Shown: piece after piece, positions 29,986-41,123 of the stretch
Layout: the number at the start of each line of letters is the position of its first letter
How positions within the stretch are numbered: position 1 is the stretch's first letter
Assembly (NCBI RefSeq): GCF_016918935.1
Contig: NZ_JAFFOB010000019.1
Coordinates: 186,001-250,000 of the forward strand
From: Roseitranquillus sediminis
Lineage (GTDB): Bacteria; Pseudomonadota; Alphaproteobacteria; Rhodobacterales; Rhodobacteraceae
Reading direction: 5' to 3'
Length of the DNA: 64,000 nt
The notes under the pieces: generated by a model
The model's database searches: none
The model's input: only the letters and a program-made list of their open reading frames with translations
Told to the model about the DNA's origin: nothing
Program-made: the position numbers and the translations under genes

Positions 29986-30463
29986 CTGGTCCTCCGCTTC
30001 AGCTTGCCGTCGATCTAGCGCCGTCGCCCGCCGATCAACGCGCCGCCGGATGGTTCTCCACGCAGCCGCTGCTCCAATGCAAGGGAACGGCCCGCGACGT
30101 TCGCTGCGCCGAGCCGCTGGATGCGCGTGTCAGCAAGACCAACCGAAATCGCAGTGCAGCACCAAAGCCGCGCATTTTAGGTTGGCGAGCCACGGCACAC
30201 CGCGCTGCCGTCCCGATCGCAGCTGCCCGCGCCCGACGCCCGGCCGTCCTGACGACGCGCCGTTTCGTTTTCCGGAGCTCCAATAGCGACGCAAATGTTC
30301 GCCGCATCCTGCGCATGGTCATCCTGCGGCCTCAAAGCAGGCAGCAAGCGGTTCTTCGGCTTGAAAAGTGTCGTCCGCGTGCTCACCTGCGCGCGGAACC
30401 TGCCTTTGGCCGCGTATCTTGAGACGTTCCCAGTCTAACGCAATGCGCCCGTCGAGCCCTCGC
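29986..30463. other. 478-base stretch without a recognisable gene
   Basis: Between the alaS stop and the photolyase start. A minus-strand frame of 95 codons (30035-30322) is very arginine-rich and a GTG-started frame of 69 codons (30177-30386) overlaps it; neither resembles a known protein nor has a clear Shine-Dalgarno. The part near 30012-30037 may hold the photolyase promoter. No tRNA, repeat or strong hairpin was seen. Confidence 0.6.
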
Positions 30464-33115
30464 TCAACTCTCCAGCACCCTTTCGGCGGCGGCGATGGCG
30501 GCACTCGCGTTCGCCGCATCCTTGCCTCCGCCCTGCGCGAGGTCCGGCCGACCGCCGCCGCCCTTACCGCCCAGTTCCCCGACCGCTGCGCGTACAAGAT
30601 CCACGGCCGAGATCCGGCTGGTCAGGTCCGTCGTAACCCCGGCCGCTACCGCCGCCTTGCCGCCGGCATCGGTGATCAGCAGCACCGCGCCAGATCCAAG
30701 CCGCGCCTTGTGCTCGTCGACGAGCGCCGGCAGGTCCTTGCCGCTGACGCCCTGCAGCACCTGCCCCACGAACGAGATCCCGTTGACCTGCCGCGCCGCT
30801 TCCTCCGCCTGCCGCGGTCCGCCCAGAGCGGCCTCGCGCCGCAGTTGCGCCACCTCGTTCTGCAGCGCCCGCCTCTCGTCCAGGAGCGCGCGGATGCGCG
30901 CGGGCACCTGATCCGGCTGTGACTTGAGCGCCGCCGAGACTTCGGCCAAGTGGTGGCCCTGCCCGGCGAGATACTCGAACGCCGCCGCGCCAGTCAGAGC
31001 TTCAATCCGACGCACGCCGGCCGACGAAGCGCTATCGCCCAGCGTCACAAAGACGCCGATGTCCCCGGTCCGCCGGACATGGGTGCCCCCGCAGAGCTCG
31101 ATCGAGTAGGTGCGCCCGCCCGGACCCTTGCCGGTGTCGGCCTCGCCCATCGAGACGACGCGAACCTCGTCGCCGTACTTTTCGCCGAAGAGCGCCTGTG
31201 CTCCCAGAGCTCGGGCATCGTCGGGCGTCATGACCCGGGTTTCGACCGGCGCATTCTGCCGGATGAAGGCGTTCACCTCCCGCTCGACCTGAGTGACCTC
31301 ATCGGGACTGAGCGCCGCCGCATGGCTGAAGTCGAAGCGAAGCCGGTCCGGCGCATTCAGCGAGCCACGCTGCGCAACATGCGGCCCCAGGGCCTGCCGC
31401 AATGCCTCGTGCAGCAGGTGCGTCGCCGAGTGGTTTGCCCGGATCGTCGAGCGCCGCGCATGGTCCACTTCGAGAGCCGCCGCCTCACCCGTCTTGACGC
31501 GTCCCTCGACCACCTCGGCATAGTGGATAAAGACGCCGGCCGTCTTGCGCGTGTCGGTGATCTGCGCGCGACCGCTGGCGGTGCGCAGCATCCCGGCATC
31601 GCCCACCTGGCCGCCAGCCTCGGCGTAGAACGGCGTCTGGTTCACGACGATCAGCACGCCTTCGCCTGCCGTGGCCTCGTCGGCGGGTGCGCCGTCCTTG
31701 ACGAGCGCGAGGATCTGTCCCTCCGCCGTCTCCGTGTCATAACCCAGGAACTCGGTCGAGCCGTGGCGGTCGGCGATGTCGAACCAGATGCCGGCGTCGG
31801 CCGTTTCGCCCGATCCGGCCCAGGCGGCGCGCGCCTTCGCCTTCTGCTCCTCCATCGACTGCTGGAACGCGTTGACGTCAACGCCGCGGCCGCGCTCGCG
31901 CAGCGCGTCCTGCGTGAGATCGAGCGGGAAACCATAGGTGTCATAGAGCTTGAAGGCGGTCGTGCCGGGCAACTCGACGCCGTCGGGCAGGTCCGCCAGC
32001 TCCTCGTCGAGCAGGCGCAGGCCGCGCTCCAGCGTCTGGCGGAAGCGCGTCTCCTCCGACCTCAAAGTCTCCTCGATCATCGGCCGCGCGCGAACGAGCT
32101 CCGGATAAGGTTGCCCCATCTGCCGCACGAGCTCGGGGACCAGCCGGTGCATGAGCGGCTCCTGCGCACCCAGCAGGTGGGCGTGACGCATCGCGCGCCG
32201 CATGATGCGGCGCAGCACATAGCCTCGCCCCTCGTTCGAGGGCATCACGCCGTCGGCGATGAGGAACGATGTCGACCTCAGATGGTCGGCGATCACCCTG
32301 TGATGCACCTTGCCGGGGCCGTCCGGCTCGGTCGAAGTGGCGTGCGCCGCCGCCTCGATCAGCGCCCGCATCAGGTCGGTATCGTAGTTGTCGTGCTTGC
32401 CCTGCAGCAGCGCGCCGATCCGCTCGAGGCCCATGCCGGTGTCGATCGACTGCGCCGAGAGTTCTCGGCGGGTGCCGTCCTCGAACTGCTCGTATTGCAT
32501 GAAGACGAGGTTCCAGATCTCGATGAACCGGTCGCCGTCCTCGTCCGGACTGCCCGGGGGGCCACCGGGAATATGGTCGCCGTGGTCGTAGAAAATCTCG
32601 GAGCACGGACCGCATGGACCGGTCGAGCCCATCATCCAGAAGTTGTCGTCGGTCGCGATGCGGATGATCCGGTTGTCCGGCAGGCCGACCTTGCGCCAGA
32701 TCGCCGCCGCCTCCTCGTCGGTGTGAAAGACGGTGGCGAGAAGGCGCGACGGGTCGATGCCGTACTCCCGCGTCACCATCTCCCAGGCGAACGGGATGGC
32801 GGCATCCTTGAAGTAGTCGCCGAACGAGAAGTTGCCGAGCATTTCGAAGAAGGTGTGGTGTCGCGCTGTATAGCCGACGTTGTCGAGGTCGTTGTGCTTG
32901 CCGCCGGCCCTCACGCACTTCTGCGCGGTCGTGGCGCGCTTGTAGTCGCGCGTCTCGATGCCGGTGAACAGGTTCTTGAACTGGACCATGCCCGAGTTCA
33001 CGAACATCAGCGTCGGGTCGTTGCGTGGCACGAGCGGCGAGCTCTCGACCACCTGATGGCCCTTGCCGGCAAAGTAGTCGAGAAACGTCGATCGGATGTC
33101 GTTGAGCGAGGGCAT
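30464..33115 (-). CDS. alaS: Alanyl-tRNA synthetase
   Basis: An 883-residue class II synthetase. Aminoacylation domain motifs include [20 protein letters not shown] (about 25) and [20 protein letters not shown] (about 83); the editing domain has [16 protein letters not shown] and the zinc-type [15 protein letters not shown] (about 675); the C-terminal DHHA1 domain ends in a Gly/Lys-rich region. It charges tRNA-Ala and clears mis-charged Ser/Gly. It follows recA by 112 bases; recA-alaS adjacency is common in alphaproteobacteria. Confidence 0.97.
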   Translation of the reverse strand: MPSLNDIRSTFLDYFAGKGHQVVESSPLVPRNDPTLMFVNSGMVQFKNLFTGIETRDYKRATTAQKCVRAGGKHNDLDNVGYTARHHTFFEMLGNFSFGDYFKDAAIPFAWEMVTREYGIDPSRLLATVFHTDEEAAAIWRKVGLPDNRIIRIATDDNFWMMGSTGPCGPCSEIFYDHGDHIPGGPPGSPDEDGDRFIEIWNLVFMQYEQFEDGTRRELSAQSIDTGMGLERIGALLQGKHDNYDTDLMRALIEAAAHATSTEPDGPGKVHHRVIADHLRSTSFLIADGVMPSNEGRGYVLRRIMRRAMRHAHLLGAQEPLMHRLVPELVRQMGQPYPELVRARPMIEETLRSEETRFRQTLERGLRLLDEELADLPDGVELPGTTAFKLYDTYGFPLDLTQDALRERGRGVDVNAFQQSMEEQKAKARAAWAGSGETADAGIWFDIADRHGSTEFLGYDTETAEGQILALVKDGAPADEATAGEGVLIVVNQTPFYAEAGGQVGDAGMLRTASGRAQITDTRKTAGVFIHYAEVVEGRVKTGEAAALEVDHARRSTIRANHSATHLLHEALRQALGPHVAQRGSLNAPDRLRFDFSHAAALSPDEVTQVEREVNAFIRQNAPVETRVMTPDDARALGAQALFGEKYGDEVRVVSMGEADTGKGPGGRTYSIELCGGTHVRRTGDIGVFVTLGDSASSAGVRRIEALTGAAAFEYLAGQGHHLAEVSAALKSQPDQVPARIRALLDERRALQNEVAQLRREAALGGPRQAEEAARQVNGISFVGQVLQGVSGKDLPALVDEHKARLGSGAVLLITDAGGKAAVAAGVTTDLTSRISAVDLVRAAVGELGGKGGGGRPDLAQGGGKDAANASAAIAAAERVLES

Positions 33116-33227
33116 GGAAGGTCCGGGTTCAGGGATCAGCCCCCTTTAGCCGCGCGCCGTCCGCCTGTCCACACGCGCGCGGACCGCCCCCGCCCGCGTC
33201 AGGAGGGGACGGTCGCAGCTCGGCCAC

Positions 33228-34307
33228 TCAGCCTTCCAGCAACGCGTCGCCGACCTCGTCGTCACCGGCACCCATGTCGAACTCGAGGCCGTGCGCCGCG
33301 CGGATCTTGTCCTCGATCTCCATCGCGATGCGCGCGTTCTCCTTCAGGAAGGTCTTGGCGTTCTCGCGGCCCTGTCCAATACGCTCGTCACCGTAGGAGA
33401 ACCACGAGCCCGACTTCTCCACCACGCCGGCCTTGACGCCGAGGTCCAGCAGCTCCCCGACCTTCGAGATCCCCTCGCCGTACATGATGTCGAACTCGAC
33501 CTGCTTGAACGGCGGCGCGACCTTGTTCTTGACCACCTTCACCCGCGTGGTGTTGCCGACCACCTCGTCGCGGTCCTTGATCGAGCCGATACGGCGGATG
33601 TCGAGCCGGACTGAGGAATAGAACTTGAGCGCGTTGCCGCCCGTCGTCGTCTCCGGGCTGCCGAACATGACGCCGATCTTCATGCGGATCTGGTTGATGA
33701 AGATCACCGTGCACTTCGAGCGGCTGATCGAGCCGGTGAGCTTGCGCATCGCCTGGCTCATCAGCCTCGCCTGGGCGCCTACCTGCGCGTCGCCCATGTC
33801 GCCCTCAAGCTCGGCCTTTGGCGTCAGCGCCGCGACCGAATCGACAACGACCATGCTAACCGCGCCGGAGCGCACCAGCGTGTCGGTGATCTCCAGCGCC
33901 TGCTCGCCCGTGTCGGGCTGCGAGATCAGGAGTTCATCGAGGTCCACGCCCAGCTTGCGCGCGTAGAGCGGGTCGAGCGCATGTTCGGCATCGACGAAGG
34001 CGCACACGCCGCCCTTCTTCTGCTCCTCGGCCACGCAATGCAGCGTCAGCGTCGTCTTGCCCGAGCTTTCCGGCCCGTAGATCTCGACGATGCGCCCTTT
34101 CGGGATGCCGCCGATGCCGAGCGCGATGTCGAGCCCTAGCGAGCCCGTCGACGTCGACTCGATCTCGGCGATCGGGTTGTCACCGCCGAGCTTCATGATC
34201 GAGCCCTTGCCGAACTGCCGCTCGATCTGGCTCAGCGCGCTGTCGAGCGCCTTCTGCCGGTCGCTGTTTCGCTTGTCGGTCATGTCGAGGATGTTCGCCG
34301 TGGCCAT
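33228..34307 (-). CDS. recA: Recombinase RecA
   Basis: A 359-residue recombinase. Walker A is GPESSGKTT (about 76), Walker [10 protein letters not shown] (about 150), the L2-type region [17 protein letters not shown] (about 222) and the C-terminal acidic tail are present. RecA drives strand exchange and stimulates LexA self-cleavage. ATG 34307 has AAGGA about 10 bases ahead. A LexA-type box overlies the promoter, so it should be SOS inducible. It lies downstream of cckA on the same strand. Confidence 0.98.
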   Translation of the reverse strand: MATANILDMTDKRNSDRQKALDSALSQIERQFGKGSIMKLGGDNPIAEIESTSTGSLGLDIALGIGGIPKGRIVEIYGPESSGKTTLTLHCVAEEQKKGGVCAFVDAEHALDPLYARKLGVDLDELLISQPDTGEQALEITDTLVRSGAVSMVVVDSVAALTPKAELEGDMGDAQVGAQARLMSQAMRKLTGSISRSKCTVIFINQIRMKIGVMFGSPETTTGGNALKFYSSVRLDIRRIGSIKDRDEVVGNTTRVKVVKNKVAPPFKQVEFDIMYGEGISKVGELLDLGVKAGVVEKSGSWFSYGDERIGQGRENAKTFLKENARIAMEIEDKIRAAHGLEFDMGAGDDEVGDALLEG

Positions 34308-34359
34308 TGGGTGCCGATCCTTATTTCACAGCAGCCGCCGAGCGGCAATGACTGCCCAT

Positions 34360-34374
34360 GTTCACTTGATGTTC
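34360..34374 (-). promoter_or_regulatory. LexA/SOS box of recA (GTTC-N7-GTTC)
   Basis: GTTC at 34360-34363 and GTTC at 34371-34374 (plus strand) are separated by exactly seven bases, the direct-repeat form recognised by LexA in Rhodobacter-type alphaproteobacteria. It sits directly downstream of the candidate -10 box, where a repressor would block initiation. Confidence 0.8.
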
Positions 34375-34382
34375 CGTTAACC

Positions 34383-34411
34383 CTTATGGGACCGTAACAG
34401 GAACATTGCAA
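34383..34411 (-). promoter_or_regulatory. Candidate recA promoter
   Basis: On the minus strand TTGCAA (34406-34411) and CATAAG (34383-34388) are separated by 17 bases. The expected start site falls at about 34376, inside or beside the LexA box. Confidence 0.55.
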
Positions 34412-34440
34412 GCCGCACGTGGATGCGCGGCAGAGCATGG

Positions 34441-36717
34441 TTAATCGCCGCGTTTGGCCAGCGCGTCGAACTGAGCATGAACCGTCGACGTCAGGTCGGT
34501 CAGCGAGAACGGCTTGGGCAGGAATTTCGAGTTCGGGATCCGCGCCTGGTCCTCGGCAAGGCTGTCCTCAGCGTAACCAGAAACGAACACCACCCGCGTG
34601 TCCGGCCGCGCCTTCAGCGCCTCGCGCACCCAACTCGGCCCGTCCATCCCCGGCATGATCACGTCGGTTACGAAGACGTCGACGCGCAGCGTCTCGTCCT
34701 CCAGGAGCTTCAGCGCTTCCTCCGCGTTTTCCGCCTCGAGCACGGTATAGCCCCGCATCCGCAGGGCCCGTCCGGCGAAGGCGCGGACCGGCGCTTCGTC
34801 CTCGACCAGAAGGACTACCCCGTCGCCCTGCCGCGGCGCTTCAGACACCTGCTTCGCAGCTTCCGCCTCGGGCTCGGAGGGCGCGTCGTGCGCAGGGAAG
34901 TAGAGCGAGAACTCGGTCCCCGTCCCAGGCACGCTGTCGGCGAAGATGAAACCGCCGGTCTGCTTGACGATGCCATAGGCGGTCGAGAGCCCGAGGCCGG
35001 TGCCCTCGCCGGTACGCTTGGTGGTGAAAAACGGCTCGAAGATCTTCGGCAGCTTGTCCGGCGGAATGCCGACGCCCTGGTCGACGACCCGAACCACCAC
35101 CCACTCGCCCGTGGGCACCACGGCCCTGTCGCGGCGCATGGGCTCGCGAAGCGTCAGAACCTTCGTCGAGATCTCGATCCTGCCGCCCGACGGCATCGCA
35201 TCACGCGCATTGACGACCAGGTTCATCAGGACCTGCTCCAGCTGCCGCTTGTCCGCCCGGATCATCTTCAGCTCCGGATCGTGACTCAGCTCGAGCGTCA
35301 CCTTCTCGCCCACCAGCCGGTTGAGCAGGTGGGCGAGGTCGGAGAGGCTCTCGCGCAGGTCGAGCGACTGCGGCTTGAGGTTCTGCTTGCGCGAGAAGGC
35401 GAGCAGCTGCCGCACCAGGCTCGCGGCGCGGTTCGCGTTCTGCGCGATCTGGCTGAGGTCCGAGTAGTCGGGGTCGCCAGCGTCGTGCCGCAGCAGCAAA
35501 AGGTCGCAGTGACCGCTGATGGCCGTCAGCAGGTTGTTGAAGTCGTGCGCCACACCGCCGGCCAGCTGGCCGATCGCCTGCATCTTCTGGCTCTGGACGA
35601 ACTGTGCTTCGAGCGTCTTGAGTTCGGTCGCGTCGTTCAGGACCGCGACCAGCATTGGCTCGCCCTCCTGCTCGATCCGGCCCAGCGTGATCTGGAGGTA
35701 AACCTCCTTGGAGGGACGCGAGGCGCGGACGACCTCTGGCTTGTTCAGGCCGCGTCCCTCTAGAGCATCCGCAATCCACTCGCCGACCGGCCGCCCCAGA
35801 CCTTCGACGAGGGAGGACATCGGCGTCCCCACAGCCATCTGATCGGCCAGCAGGTCGCGGGCGAGCCGGTTAGCCATCTCGACCTCGCCGGTCGCCGCGA
35901 TCTCGAGGAGCGGCACCGGAAGCGCGTCGAAGAGCTGCCGGTCAGGCGCTGTGGCGAGCGTGCGCGCCGGCAGCAGATAAACCTCGCGCCGTCCTGCCGC
36001 GCTCGCTGTCTCGACGACCGTCCACCGCCTCGCGCCGCCCGGCCCTGTCACCTCGTGAATCTCGCCAGAGCGGAGCGGCAGGTCGGGGAAGACCTCGTCC
36101 AGGGTGTTTGAGCAATCGCCGATCACCTCGCGCATCGCGGTGTTGCGGTAGAGGATGGTGCCGGTGCGCGAGGCCGCGAGCACCGGCAGGGCCGCGTCGT
36201 CGCTGCCCCTCCCACCCCCGTCGAGGGCGAGATCTTCGAGCCGCCACAGGAAACCGTCCCTGCCCATGCGATGCGTGTTCAGCCTGATGCGGCCTTGGCG
36301 GGTGACGACCTCCTCCTCCGCGCGGCCCCGGCTGGCGGCCTGCTCCTGCAGGCGATGGAGCACCGCGGCCGGCGCGGCGAAGGCGTCCCCGAGCGCACCG
36401 AGAAGCGTTTCGACGTTGTCGCCGAAGCGCTCGACCGCCGCGGCGTTGCGGTAGCCGACGCGCCCCTCGCCGTCGGTCGTGAAGGTGGGCGTCTTGTCGT
36501 GCTCGACGAACCTTGCGACGGCGCGAAAGAGCTCCCGCTTGGCCTGCCTGCGCCGGAGCCCGAATACCCCCATTATTGCCGCAACCGCAAGGACCGCGCT
36601 GCCCGCCGCAAGGAGGAACGGGCCCGTCTGCGGCAACGGCGCAATAATCCCGGCCCCAAGAAGCAGGAGCGCAGGGACGAGCAGAAGCCACAGCCGCGGC
36701 ATGGTGGACTCGGCCAT
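34441..36717 (-). CDS. cckA: Cell-cycle hybrid histidine kinase CckA
   Basis: A 758-residue membrane kinase from ATG 36717; the frame also extends to TTG 36756. Two N-terminal helices (about residues 6-45) are followed by PAS-type sensor regions, HisKA with [18 protein letters not shown] (about 380), HATPase_c with [15 protein letters not shown], and a C-terminal receiver with [14 protein letters not shown]. In alphaproteobacteria CckA passes phosphate through ChpT to CtrA, controlling division or, in Rhodobacterales, motility and gene transfer. The partner genes are elsewhere. Location next to recA matches Rhodobacterales gene order. Confidence 0.92.
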   Translation of the reverse strand: MAESTMPRLWLLLVPALLLLGAGIIAPLPQTGPFLLAAGSAVLAVAAIMGVFGLRRRQAKRELFRAVARFVEHDKTPTFTTDGEGRVGYRNAAAVERFGDNVETLLGALGDAFAAPAAVLHRLQEQAASRGRAEEEVVTRQGRIRLNTHRMGRDGFLWRLEDLALDGGGRGSDDAALPVLAASRTGTILYRNTAMREVIGDCSNTLDEVFPDLPLRSGEIHEVTGPGGARRWTVVETASAAGRREVYLLPARTLATAPDRQLFDALPVPLLEIAATGEVEMANRLARDLLADQMAVGTPMSSLVEGLGRPVGEWIADALEGRGLNKPEVVRASRPSKEVYLQITLGRIEQEGEPMLVAVLNDATELKTLEAQFVQSQKMQAIGQLAGGVAHDFNNLLTAISGHCDLLLLRHDAGDPDYSDLSQIAQNANRAASLVRQLLAFSRKQNLKPQSLDLRESLSDLAHLLNRLVGEKVTLELSHDPELKMIRADKRQLEQVLMNLVVNARDAMPSGGRIEISTKVLTLREPMRRDRAVVPTGEWVVVRVVDQGVGIPPDKLPKIFEPFFTTKRTGEGTGLGLSTAYGIVKQTGGFIFADSVPGTGTEFSLYFPAHDAPSEPEAEAAKQVSEAPRQGDGVVLLVEDEAPVRAFAGRALRMRGYTVLEAENAEEALKLLEDETLRVDVFVTDVIMPGMDGPSWVREALKARPDTRVVFVSGYAEDSLAEDQARIPNSKFLPKPFSLTDLTSTVHAQFDALAKRGD

Positions 36718-36843
36718 CTTGTCGATGGACCTTGGAGCGAGTGAGGGATGCGGCAAGTGTCAACCTCGATGAACGTGTCGCGCCTCGCCGACCGAGAACG
36801 CTCGGCAGCGCGCCACCTTGAATCATGTACAAGTTGTGTTTTC

Positions 36844-38010
36844 TTACTTCAACTCGCGCCGCATGATAGACAGGAAGAAACCGTCGCCCCCGTCCAGCGG
36901 CGTGAGGCGCTGCGCCTCCTGCTGCGACCAGTCGGAGTGGCGCTCAAGGAAGCCGGCGATCTGCTCTTCGTCCTCCTCCCGCAGCAGCGAGCAGGTGACG
37001 TAGGCGAGAGTGCCGTCCGCCGCCGTCAGCTCCGCCGCTTGGTCGAGGATCTCCGTCTGCGTGCGGCGCAGTTCGGACAGGCGCCGAGGTGTTAGCGACC
37101 ACTTCGCCGCGGGATCTCGGCGCCACGTCCCCGACCCCGAACAAGGCGCGTCCACCAGCACCACGTCGAAGACGTCGCGCACCGGCGGCCGGTCGTGCAG
37201 TGCGACCACAACCCCGGCGCGGCGGGCGCGCTCCGGCAGGTCGGCCATCCGCCGCGGAAACGCGTCGTGCGCGTGCCACTCCGCATCCTGCCGCGCGGCG
37301 AGGGCGAGGGTCTTGCCGCCGCCACCCGCACAGAGATCCAGCACCCGAGCGCCGGGCTTGACCGGCACCGCGTCCGCCACGGCCTGCGAGGCGGCGTCCT
37401 GTACTTCCACCAGCCCCTCGCCATAGCTTCGCGAGTTACGGATGCGGCGCGCGCCCTCGAGCACCTCGAGCGCCGTCGGGGACAGGTCGTGAGGCTGCGC
37501 GACGATGCCCTCGGCCGCGACCGCCCGCAGCGCCTCGTCCTGGTCCGCCTTCCGCAGGTTGACGCGCAGATGGACCGGCGCGCGCGACTGCATTGCCCGA
37601 AGGACCGGCTCGGCCAGGTGACCTAGCGCCTCGTCGAGGCGCGGCAGCAGCCAATCGGGGCAGTCGAGTTCGGTTTCGCGCGGCCAGGGACCGTGCGGCG
37701 CCGGCGCCTCCTCGGCGTCGAGCGGCGGCGGCGCATGGCGGGCGCCGTCGAAGACCTGCGCTGGATCGAGTCCTGTGGCGCGCACGTGACCGAGCATCAG
37801 GCCCCTGCCGGTCTCAGACCCGCCCCATGCAGCCAGCGAGCGCCGCCGGCGCAGCGCGTCATAGACATGGTCACGGATGGCGGCGCGGTCGCCCGAGCCG
37901 GCAAAACGGTTGCCTCGCGCCCAGTTGGTCAGAACCCGCTCGGCGGGCGCGCCCTTGAGGATCGCATCCAGCACCTCGATCGCCGCCGCGACCCGCGCCT
38001 CCGGTGTCAC
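36844..38010 (-). CDS. RsmB/NOP-family RNA (cytosine-5) methyltransferase
   Basis: A 388-residue protein. The N-terminal NusB-like helical region (AAAIEVLDAILKGAPAERVL) precedes the methyltransferase domain. SAM loop VLDLCAGGGGKTLALAA (about 220), the motif IV cysteine in LVDAPCSGSGTWRRDP and the catalytic cysteine in AYVTCSLLREEDEEQ are present. It probably methylates rRNA or tRNA at a cytosine C5; the exact target is unknown. It starts at GTG 38010, overlapping the efflux pump stop (GTGA), which makes it the last gene of the pump operon. Confidence 0.88.
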   Translation of the reverse strand: MTPEARVAAAIEVLDAILKGAPAERVLTNWARGNRFAGSGDRAAIRDHVYDALRRRRSLAAWGGSETGRGLMLGHVRATGLDPAQVFDGARHAPPPLDAEEAPAPHGPWPRETELDCPDWLLPRLDEALGHLAEPVLRAMQSRAPVHLRVNLRKADQDEALRAVAAEGIVAQPHDLSPTALEVLEGARRIRNSRSYGEGLVEVQDAASQAVADAVPVKPGARVLDLCAGGGGKTLALAARQDAEWHAHDAFPRRMADLPERARRAGVVVALHDRPPVRDVFDVVLVDAPCSGSGTWRRDPAAKWSLTPRRLSELRRTQTEILDQAAELTAADGTLAYVTCSLLREEDEEQIAGFLERHSDWSQQEAQRLTPLDGGDGFFLSIMRRELK

Positions 38011-41000
38011 GCCGGCACCGCCGCGCCTGACCGCCGCCGCCTCGGCGCGTCCCGCAGCATCAGCATCGCCGGCGTCACCACCAGCGTCATCACCGTCGCG
38101 ATCACCAGCCCGCCGGCGATGGCCGACGACAGCTCGGTCCACCACTGAGTCGAGGGCGCCCCGTAGACGATGGTGCGGGCGAAGAAGTCGATGTTGACGC
38201 CGATCACCATCGGCAAGAGCCCGAGTGCGGTCGTGACCGAAGTCAGCACGACGGGCCTCAGGCGCTGCGCACCCGTTCTCAGCGCCGCCTCGCGCGGCGA
38301 CTGCCCTGTGCGGCGCAGGTCATTGTAGGTGTCGATCAAGACGATGTTGTTGTTCACGACGATCCCCGCGAGCGCGATGACTCCGATGCCGCCCATGACC
38401 ACGCCGAAGGGGCGTCCCGTCACCATTAGCCCGAGGAGCACGCCGGCGACCGAGAAGATGATCGCCGACATCACGATCAGCGCCTGGTAGAAGCTGTTGA
38501 ACTGGATCAGCAGAACCGCGAACATCAGTCCGATGGCAGACAGGAAGGCGGCTGCGAGAAACTGCATCGCCTCCTGCTGGTCCTCCGCCTCACCCGCGAA
38601 TGACCAGTCGACGCCGGCAGGCAGGTCGGTTGCCTCCAGCGCATTGCGGAGCGCGTTGATCTGGTCGTTGACCAGGAGGCCCGGCGCCACGTTCGCCTCG
38701 ATCGTCAGCACCCGCCGCTGGTCGATCCGCTGGATGCGGCCGGTGCGGGGCGACGGCTCGAAGCTGACGAAGTTGGAAATAGGGACGAGGCCCGCCGACG
38801 TCGGGATGCGAAGGCTCTCCAGCTCCTGCAGTGTCCGGTTCTCGTTCGGGAAGCGGACGCGGATATCGACCGGCCCCTCCGCGTCACCGGGGCGGTAGTC
38901 CGCGACGGTGATGCCCTGCGTCAGGAGCTGCACCGCCTGCCCCAGCAGCGTCACGTCGGCGCCGAAGCGCGCGGCCTCCGACCGGTCCAGCGCCAGGCGC
39001 CACTCCACGCCCGGCAACGGCCGGGTGTCGGCGATGTCGGTGAAGCCTCCGATCCGGCGCATCGCCGCCAGCGCAGCCTCGACCGCCTGTTCCTGCGCCT
39101 GCCGGTCGTTCGAGATGATCTGCAGGTTGACCGGCTTTCCCTCCGTCGGACCGCCCGACTGGGTCTGCACCTGCACGTCGATGCCGGGAATCTGGGCCAT
39201 CTCCTGCCGGATCTCCTCGCCGATCTCGTCGGCGGTGCGGCGCTCGTCCCACTCCATCAGTTCGAGCTGGATCGTGCCGATGACCTCCTCGTCGGACTGC
39301 CTGTCGGCGCTCGAACGAGCATAGACGCTGGCGATCTCGCCATACTCCAGCAGCCGCCGCTCGACCTGACGTACCAGGGCGTCGCGCTCGTAAATCGAGA
39401 AGTTGTCCCGCGCGCGGACGGTGACCTGCATGAACTCCGGCTCCACCTCCGGGAAGAAGGTGAGGCCTCGCCCAAGCTCGCCATAGGCCGCAAAGGCGCC
39501 GAGCAGCAGCGCGACCGCCAGCAACAGCGTCGTCACCGGCCTGAGGATCGCGCGCTCGAGCAGGCGGAGATAGGCGCCCGTCATGCCGCCGATGTGGCGC
39601 GGGTCGCCATGCTCGGCGGCCGCGAGTGCCGCCTTCTGCCGCGCCGACTGGGGCTGCCGCCTGCCAATGATCCCGCCGAGCACCGGAATGAAGATCAGCG
39701 CCATGAAAAGCGACGCCGTGAGCGTCAGGATCACCGTGATCGGCAGGAACTTCATGAACTCGCCGACGACCCCCTCCCAGAAGAGCAGCGGGAAGAAGAC
39801 GCTGAGCGTGGTCGCGGTCGAGGCGATGATCGGCCAGGACATGCGCTTGGCCGCATGGGCGTAGGCGTCGCGCGGGCTCGCCCCCTTCTGCAGCTTGCGG
39901 TCGGCGAGCTCGACCGTGACGATGGCGCCGTCGACCAGCATCCCCACCACCAGGATCAGCGAGAAGAGCACGACGATGTTCATCGTGTACCCCATCGCCC
40001 AGAGCGCCGCGACGCCGCTGAGGAAAGCTCCTGGAATCGCCAGCCCGACCAGCACCGACGAGCGGAAGCCCAACGCCCAGACGATGACGATCATCACCAG
40101 GATGATCGCCGCGATGACGTTCGACTCGAGGTCCGAGAGGATCGTCTCGACCTGCTCGCTCTCGTCCTGCAGGTAGGTGATGCGCACGCTCTCGGGCCAG
40201 GTTTCATCCGCCTCGTCGACGACGTCCTTCACCGCCGCCACCGTCTCGATGATGTTCGCGCCGACGCGCTTCTTGATCTCGAGCGCCAGCGCCGGCTGGC
40301 CGTCGATCCGCGCGAAGCTCGTCGGGTCCTCGAAGGTCCGCCGCACCGTCGCCACGTCGGCGAAGGTCACGACCGTGTTGCCGCGCACCTTGACCGGCAG
40401 CTCCATCACGTCCTGAATATTCTCGATGAGGCCGGGGACCTTCAGGACCAGCCGTCCCGCCTCGGTCTCGATGGCGCCGGCTGCAATCAGGCGGTTATTT
40501 CGGTTTATCTGGCTGATCAGCTCGTCGAACGAGAGGTTGTATGTCTCGAAGACCGTCGGGTCGATCAGGACCTCCATGACCTCCGACCGCTCGCCGCCGA
40601 TCTCGACCTCGAGCACGCCCGGCACCGCCTCGATCCGGTCACCGAGATCATTTGCAAGGTTGTTGAGGGCGCGCTCCGGCACGGGACCGGAGAGGATTGC
40701 GGTCAGGATCGGGAAGAGCGCGGTGTTGACCTCGTTGACCGTGGGCTCCGAGGCGTCGTCGGGCAATTCCGGGCGGGCTCGGTCCACCGCCTCACGCACG
40801 TCGGTCAGGGCCTCGTCGGCGTCGAAGCCGGGCTCGAACTCCAGCGTGACCGAGGCATAGCCCTCGCCCGCGCTCGCGCTCATCTCGTCAACGCCGGTCA
40901 GCGAGGCGAGTTCGGTCTCGATTGGCTCCACCAGCAGGCGCTCGGCATCCTCGGGCGAGATGCCGTCGAGCGTCGTCACGACGTAGATGACAGGGATCGG

Positions 41001-41123
41001 GATTTCGGGCGAACTCTCCTTCGGGATGAACGCGTAGGAGACCGCTCCGACGACCATGATCAGCGCGAAGACAAGCGCCACGAACCGCCCGCGCGAGAAG
41101 GCCGCCTCGATGACGGCACTCAT
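38007..41123 (-). CDS. RND efflux pump, inner-membrane permease
   Basis: A 1,038-residue permease with the RND plan: 12 helices in two halves, two large periplasmic loops. Helix 4 reads LVVGMLVDGAIVTVELADRK: the first of the two proton-relay aspartates of AcrB is present, the second is Gly. In helix 10 the AcrB lysine position falls in VVNNNIVLIDTYNDL, also without Lys. So the relay differs from AcrB, as in other RND subfamilies. It works with the adaptor encoded just upstream (ATGA overlap). An outer-membrane channel gene is not in the operon. Substrates unknown. Confidence 0.92.
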   Translation of the reverse strand: MSAVIEAAFSRGRFVALVFALIMVVGAVSYAFIPKESSPEIPIPVIYVVTTLDGISPEDAERLLVEPIETELASLTGVDEMSASAGEGYASVTLEFEPGFDADEALTDVREAVDRARPELPDDASEPTVNEVNTALFPILTAILSGPVPERALNNLANDLGDRIEAVPGVLEVEIGGERSEVMEVLIDPTVFETYNLSFDELISQINRNNRLIAAGAIETEAGRLVLKVPGLIENIQDVMELPVKVRGNTVVTFADVATVRRTFEDPTSFARIDGQPALALEIKKRVGANIIETVAAVKDVVDEADETWPESVRITYLQDESEQVETILSDLESNVIAAIILVMIVIVWALGFRSSVLVGLAIPGAFLSGVAALWAMGYTMNIVVLFSLILVVGMLVDGAIVTVELADRKLQKGASPRDAYAHAAKRMSWPIIASTATTLSVFFPLLFWEGVVGEFMKFLPITVILTLTASLFMALIFIPVLGGIIGRRQPQSARQKAALAAAEHGDPRHIGGMTGAYLRLLERAILRPVTTLLLAVALLLGAFAAYGELGRGLTFFPEVEPEFMQVTVRARDNFSIYERDALVRQVERRLLEYGEIASVYARSSADRQSDEEVIGTIQLELMEWDERRTADEIGEEIRQEMAQIPGIDVQVQTQSGGPTEGKPVNLQIISNDRQAQEQAVEAALAAMRRIGGFTDIADTRPLPGVEWRLALDRSEAARFGADVTLLGQAVQLLTQGITVADYRPGDAEGPVDIRVRFPNENRTLQELESLRIPTSAGLVPISNFVSFEPSPRTGRIQRIDQRRVLTIEANVAPGLLVNDQINALRNALEATDLPAGVDWSFAGEAEDQQEAMQFLAAAFLSAIGLMFAVLLIQFNSFYQALIVMSAIIFSVAGVLLGLMVTGRPFGVVMGGIGVIALAGIVVNNNIVLIDTYNDLRRTGQSPREAALRTGAQRLRPVVLTSVTTALGLLPMVIGVNIDFFARTIVYGAPSTQWWTELSSAIAGGLVIATVMTLVVTPAMLMLRDAPRRRRSGAAVPA

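Noticed and set aside
30950-33436. An 828-codon plus-strand frame opposite alaS
   Set aside because: alaS motifs are complete on the minus strand; the plus frame has only low-information basic sequence.
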